The position numbers were made by a program, and so were the translations under genes. Positions 60,429 through 64,000 of a stretch of DNA of 64,000 nucleotides are shown here, piece by piece (the stretch's first letter is position 1; each line of letters begins with the position of its first letter). Origin of the DNA: Acanthosoma haemorrhoidale (taxonomy: Eukaryota; Arthropoda; Insecta; Hemiptera; Acanthosomatidae); the NCBI GenBank assembly GCA_930367205.1, contig OV884009.1, positions 118,495,454 to 118,559,453 of the forward strand, in the 5' to 3' direction. Under the pieces are notes generated by a model. It was not told the origin of the DNA and did no database searches. It was given only the letters and a program-made list of their open reading frames with translations.

Positions 60429-63400
60429 TTAGTTTTAGTTAGCATATGCCCCGAATGGGTGTTTCCCCGACAGACTAAGCTTCTTAGTTGTTATTGCTAG
60501 TTAATATATGCCCCGAATGAGTGTTGTCCCGACGTACTAAGCTTCTTAGTTGTTAGTGTTAGTTAATATATGCCCCGAATGGGTGTTGTGTCGACGGACT
60601 AAGCTTGTTAGTTATTATTGCTAGTTAATATATGGCGCGAATGAGTTTTTCCCCGACGGACTAAGCTTCTTAGTTGTTAGTTTTAGTTAATATATGCCCC
60701 GAATAGGTGTTTCCCCGACGTACTAAGCTTCTTAGTTGTTATTGCTAGTTAATATATGCCCCGAATGAGTGTTTCCCCGACAGACCAAGGTTCTTAGTTG
60801 TTATTGTTAGTTAATATATGGCACGAATGGGTGTTGTCCCGACGGACTAAGCTTCTTAGTTGATATTATTAGTTAATATATGGCGCGAATAAGTTTTTCC
60901 CTGACGGACTAACCTTCTTAGTTGTTATTGTTAGTTAATATATGGCCCAAATGAGCGTTTTCCTGACGTACTTAGCTTCTTAGTTGTTAGTTTTAGTTAA
61001 TATATGCCCCGAATGGGTGTTTCCCCGAAAGACTAAGCTTCTTAGTTGTTATTGCTAGTTAATATATGCCTCGAATGGGTGTTGTCCCGACGGACTAAGC
61101 TTCTTAGTTGTTAGTGTTAGTTAATAAATTCCCCGAATGGGTGTTGTCCCGACGGACTAAGCTTCTTAGTTGTTATTATTAGTTAATATATGGCGCGAAT
61201 AAGTTTTTCTTCGACGGACTAAGCTTCTTAGTTGTTATTGCTAGTTAATATATGGCCCAAATGAGCGTTTTCCTGACGGACTAAGCTTCTTATCGTTAGT
61301 TAATATATGGTCCGAATGAGTGTTGTCCCGACGGACTAAGCTTTTTAGTTGTTAGTGTTAGTTAATATTGCCCCGAATGGGTGTTGTCCCGACGGACTAA
61401 GCTTCTTAGTTGTTATTATTAGTTAATATATGGCGCGAATAAGTTTTTCCCTGACGGACTAAGCTTCTTAGTTGTTATTGTTAGTTAATATATGGCCCAA
61501 ATGAGCGTTTTCCTGACGTACTAAGCTTCTTAGTTGTTAGTTTTAGTTAATATATGCCCCGAATGGGTGTTTCCCCGAAAGACTAAGCTTCTTAGTTGTT
61601 ATTGCTAGTTAATATATGCCTCGAATGGGTGTTGTCCCGACAGACTAAGCTTCTTAGTTTTTAGTGTTAGTTAATATATGCCCCGAATGGGTGTTGTCCC
61701 GACGGACTAAGCTTCTTAGTTGTTAGTGTTAGTTAATATAAGCCCCAAATGGGTGTTGTCCCGACAGACTAAGCTTCTTAGTTGTTATTGTTAGTTAATA
61801 TATGGCCCAAATGAGCGTTTTCCTGACGAACTAAGCTTCTTATCGTTAGTTAATATATGGCCCGAATGAGTGTTGTCCCGACGGACTAAGCTTCTTAGTT
61901 GTTAGTGTTAGTTAATATATGCCCCGAATGGGTGTTGTCCCGACGGACTAAGCTTCTTAGTTGTTATTATTAGGTAATATATGGCGCGAATAAGTTTTTC
62001 CCCGACGGACTAAGCTTCTTAGTTGTTATTGCTAGTTAATATATGGCGCGAATGGGTGTTGTCCCGACGGACTAAGCTTCTTAGTTGTTAGTGTTAGTTA
62101 ATATATGCCCCGAATGGGTGTTGTCCCGACAGACTAAGCTTCTTAGTTGTTATTGTTAGTTAATATATGGCCCAAATGAGCGTTTTCCTGACGGACTAAG
62201 CTTCTTATCGTTAGGTAATATATGGCCCGAATGAGTGTTGTCCCGACGGACTAAGCTTCTTAGTTGTTAGTGTTAGTTAATATATGCCCCGAATGGGTGT
62301 TGTCCCGACGGACTAAGCTTCTTAGTTGTTATTATTAGTTAATATATGGCGCGAATAAGTTTTTCCCCGACGGACTAAGCTTCTTAGTTGTTATTGTTAG
62401 TTAATATATGGCCCAAATGAGCGTTTTCCTGACGTACTAAGCTTCTTAGTTGTTATTGTTAGTTAATATATGGCTCGAATGAGTTTTTCCCCGACGGACT
62501 AAGCTTCTTAGTTGTTATTGTTAGTTAATATATGGCCCGAATGAGTGTTTCCCCGAAAGACTAAGCTTCTTAGTTGTTATTGCTAGTTAATATATGCCCC
62601 GAATGAGTGTTTCCCCGACAGACCAAGCTTCTTAGTTGTTATTGTTAGTTAATATATGGCACGAATGGGTGTTGTCCCGACGGACTAAGCTTCTTAGTTG
62701 ATATTATTAGTTAATATATGGCGCGAATAAGTTTTTCCCTGACGGACTAAGCTTCTTAGTTGTTATTGTTAGTTAATATATGGCCCAAATGAGCGTTTTC
62801 CTGACGTACTTAGCTTCTTAGTTGTTAGTTTTAGTTAATATATGCCCCGAATGGGTGTTTCCCCGAAAGACTAAGCTTCTTAGTTGTTATTGCTAGTTAA
62901 TATATGCCTCGAATGGGTGTTGTCCCGACGGACTAAGCTTCTTAGTTGTTAGTGTTAGTTAATAAATTCCCCGAATGGGTGTTGTCCCGACGGACTAAGC
63001 TTCTTAGTTGTTAGTGTTAGTTAATATAAGCCCCAAATGGGTGTTGTCCCGACAGAATAAGCTTCTTAGACGTTATTGTTAGTTAATATATGGCCCAAAT
63101 GAGCGTTTTCCTGACGGACTAAGCTTCTTATCGTTAGGTAATATATGGCCCGAATGAGTGTTGTCCCGACGGACTAAGATTCTTAGTTGTTAGTGTTAGT
63201 TAATATATGCCCCGAATGGGTGTTGTCCCGACGGACTAAGCTTCTTAGTTGTTATTATTAGTTAATATATGGCGCGAATAAGTTTTTCTTCGACGGACTA
63301 AGCTTCTTAGTTGTTATTGCTAGTTAATATATGGCCCAAATGAGCGTTTTCCTGACGGACTAAGCTTCTTATCGTTAGTTAATATATGGCCCGAATGAGT

Positions 63401-64000
63401 GTTGTCCCGACGGACTAAGCTTTTTAGTTGTTAGTGTTAGTTAATATATGCCCCGAATGGGTGTTGTCCCGACGGACTAAGCTTCTTAGTTGTTATTATT
63501 AGTTAATATATGGCGCGAATAAGTTTTTCCCAGACGGACTAAGCTTCTTAGTTGTTATTGTTAGTTAATATATGGCCCAAATGAGCGTTTTCCTGACGTA
63601 CTAAGCTTCTTAGTTGTTAGTTTTAGTTAATATATGCCCCGAATGGGTGTTTCCCCGAAGGACTAAGCTTCTTAGTTGTTATTGTTAGTTAATATATGGC
63701 CCGAATGAGTGTTTCCCTTACGGACTAAGCTTCTTAGTTGTTATTGTTAGTTAATATATGGCCCGAATGAGTGTTTCCCCAACGGACTAAGCTTCTTAGT
63801 TGTTATTGTTAGTTAATATATGGCCCGAATGAGTGTTTCCCCGAAAGACTAAGCTTCTTAGTTGTTAGTGTTAGTTAATATATGCCCCGAATGGGTGTTG
63901 TGTCGACGGACTAAGCTTGTTAGTTGTTATTGCTAGTTAATATATGGCGCGAATGAGTTTTTCCCCGACGGACTAAGCTTCTTAGTTGTTAGTTTTAGTT

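Larger units (their letters stand above)
1..64000 (+). repeat. 62-bp HindIII satellite array with higher-order repeats
   Basis: The sequence repeats head to tail every 62 bases from the first base to the last, for example with monomers starting at 1, 63, 125 and 187. All monomers have the same orientation. The consensus is about 44% G+C, with a C/G-rich head (TGCCCCGAATGGGTG), a central block CCGACGGACTAAGCTT and a T/A-rich tail ending GTTAGTTAATATA. Most copies carry AAGCTT, so HindIII would cut the array into a 62-bp ladder. Coding potential is absent: each monomer has forward TAA and TAG triplets (in ACTAAG, CTTAG and GTTAAT), and because 62 is not a multiple of 3 every frame meets stops within about three monomers. 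The reverse strand is likewise closed by TAA and TAG. Apart from 18 copies of a 153-bp module, nothing interrupts the array. I do not recognise it as a named satellite. Confidence 0.98.
46331..64000 (+). repeat. HOR block D (G-type modules 14 to 18)
   Basis: Markers that I saw only or mainly here are GTTAGGTAAT tails (for example near 49226, 52185, 58280 and 61975), CCAAGGTT cores (near 48167, 51000, 54260, 57095 and 60790), TGGCTCGAATGAG heads, ATATACCCCG heads (near 47633, 50340, 53735 and 56440) and CGACGAAC middles. Units alternate 2,708 and 3,390/3,693 bp. From about 63.2 kb the monomer order drifts to that of blocks A/B. The left border inside unit 13 is approximate. Confidence 0.78.

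Noticed and set aside
1..64000. CRISPR array
   Set aside because: Repeats are contiguous without unique spacers, about 1,000 copies are variants of the same 62-bp unit, and there are no cas genes.
1..64000. Protein-coding repeats
   Set aside because: Stop triplets occur in every monomer on both strands and the 62-bp period rotates the frame, so no long open frame can persist.
1..64000. Inverted segments or strand switches in the array
   Set aside because: I looked for reverse-complement monomers (TTAACTAAC and CATTCGGGGC on the + strand) and saw none; all monomers point the same way.

Overview
The whole 64,000-base window lies inside one tandemly repeated satellite DNA array. I found no protein-coding gene, tRNA, rRNA, CRISPR array or complete transposon. 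The unit is a 62-bp monomer, always in the same orientation, present roughly 980-1,000 times (an estimate from length, not a count). Almost every monomer carries a HindIII site (AAGCTT) in the middle of a short dyad, ACTAAG-CTT-CTTAGT. Both window ends are still inside the array, so its borders and host locus are not visible. A satellite of this size and higher-order organisation points to a eukaryotic chromosome, probably heterochromatin such as a centromeric, pericentromeric or subtelomeric block. Several monomer variants are CpG-to-TpG/CpA changes, which suggests, without proving, a genome with cytosine methylation. I cannot name the species.

Monomers fall into recognisable variants of head (TGCCCC, TGGCCC, TGGCGC, TGGCAC, TGCCTC, TTCCCC, AAGCCCC, TGGTCC, TGGCTC) and tail (TTAGTG, TTATTG, TTATTA, TTAGTT, GATATT, a 7-bp-shortened TATCG form, and others). 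These follow one another in fixed orders, giving higher-order repeats (HORs). The clearest landmark is an unrelated 153-bp module that interrupts the satellite 18 times. Its length never changes and I see only four variable positions among the copies. Modules start at 631, 3760, 9960, 12484, 15929, 17900, 25401, 28696, 31955, 35889, 38660, 41431, 44690, 47777, 50485, 53875, 56583 and 60276. HOR units, measured module to module, run from 1,971 to 7,501 bp, with repeated lengths of 3,259, 2,771 and 2,708 bp.

Layout: block A (1 to about 9.96 kb) has G-type modules; block B (9.96-17.9 kb) has A-type modules; a second block-A-like stretch (17.9-25.4 kb) has one G-type module and an internal 1,846-bp tandem duplication; block C (25.4 to about 46.3 kb) has A-type modules on a 3,259-bp basic HOR with derived 3,295-, 3,934- and 2,771-bp versions; block D (about 46.3-64 kb) has G-type modules and a 6,098-bp tandem duplication (46,644-52,741 and 52,742-58,839). 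Many unit-length differences equal whole monomers, as expected from in-register unequal exchange.

The item most worth following up is the 153-bp module. It is far more uniform than the monomers around it and has several inverted repeats that could form nested or pseudoknotted folds. Its one recurrent polymorphism changes a G-T wobble to an A-T pair at the end of a stem. Whether it is a structured RNA, a protein-binding site, a fossil transposon fragment or just a passenger carried by HOR amplification cannot be settled from this window.
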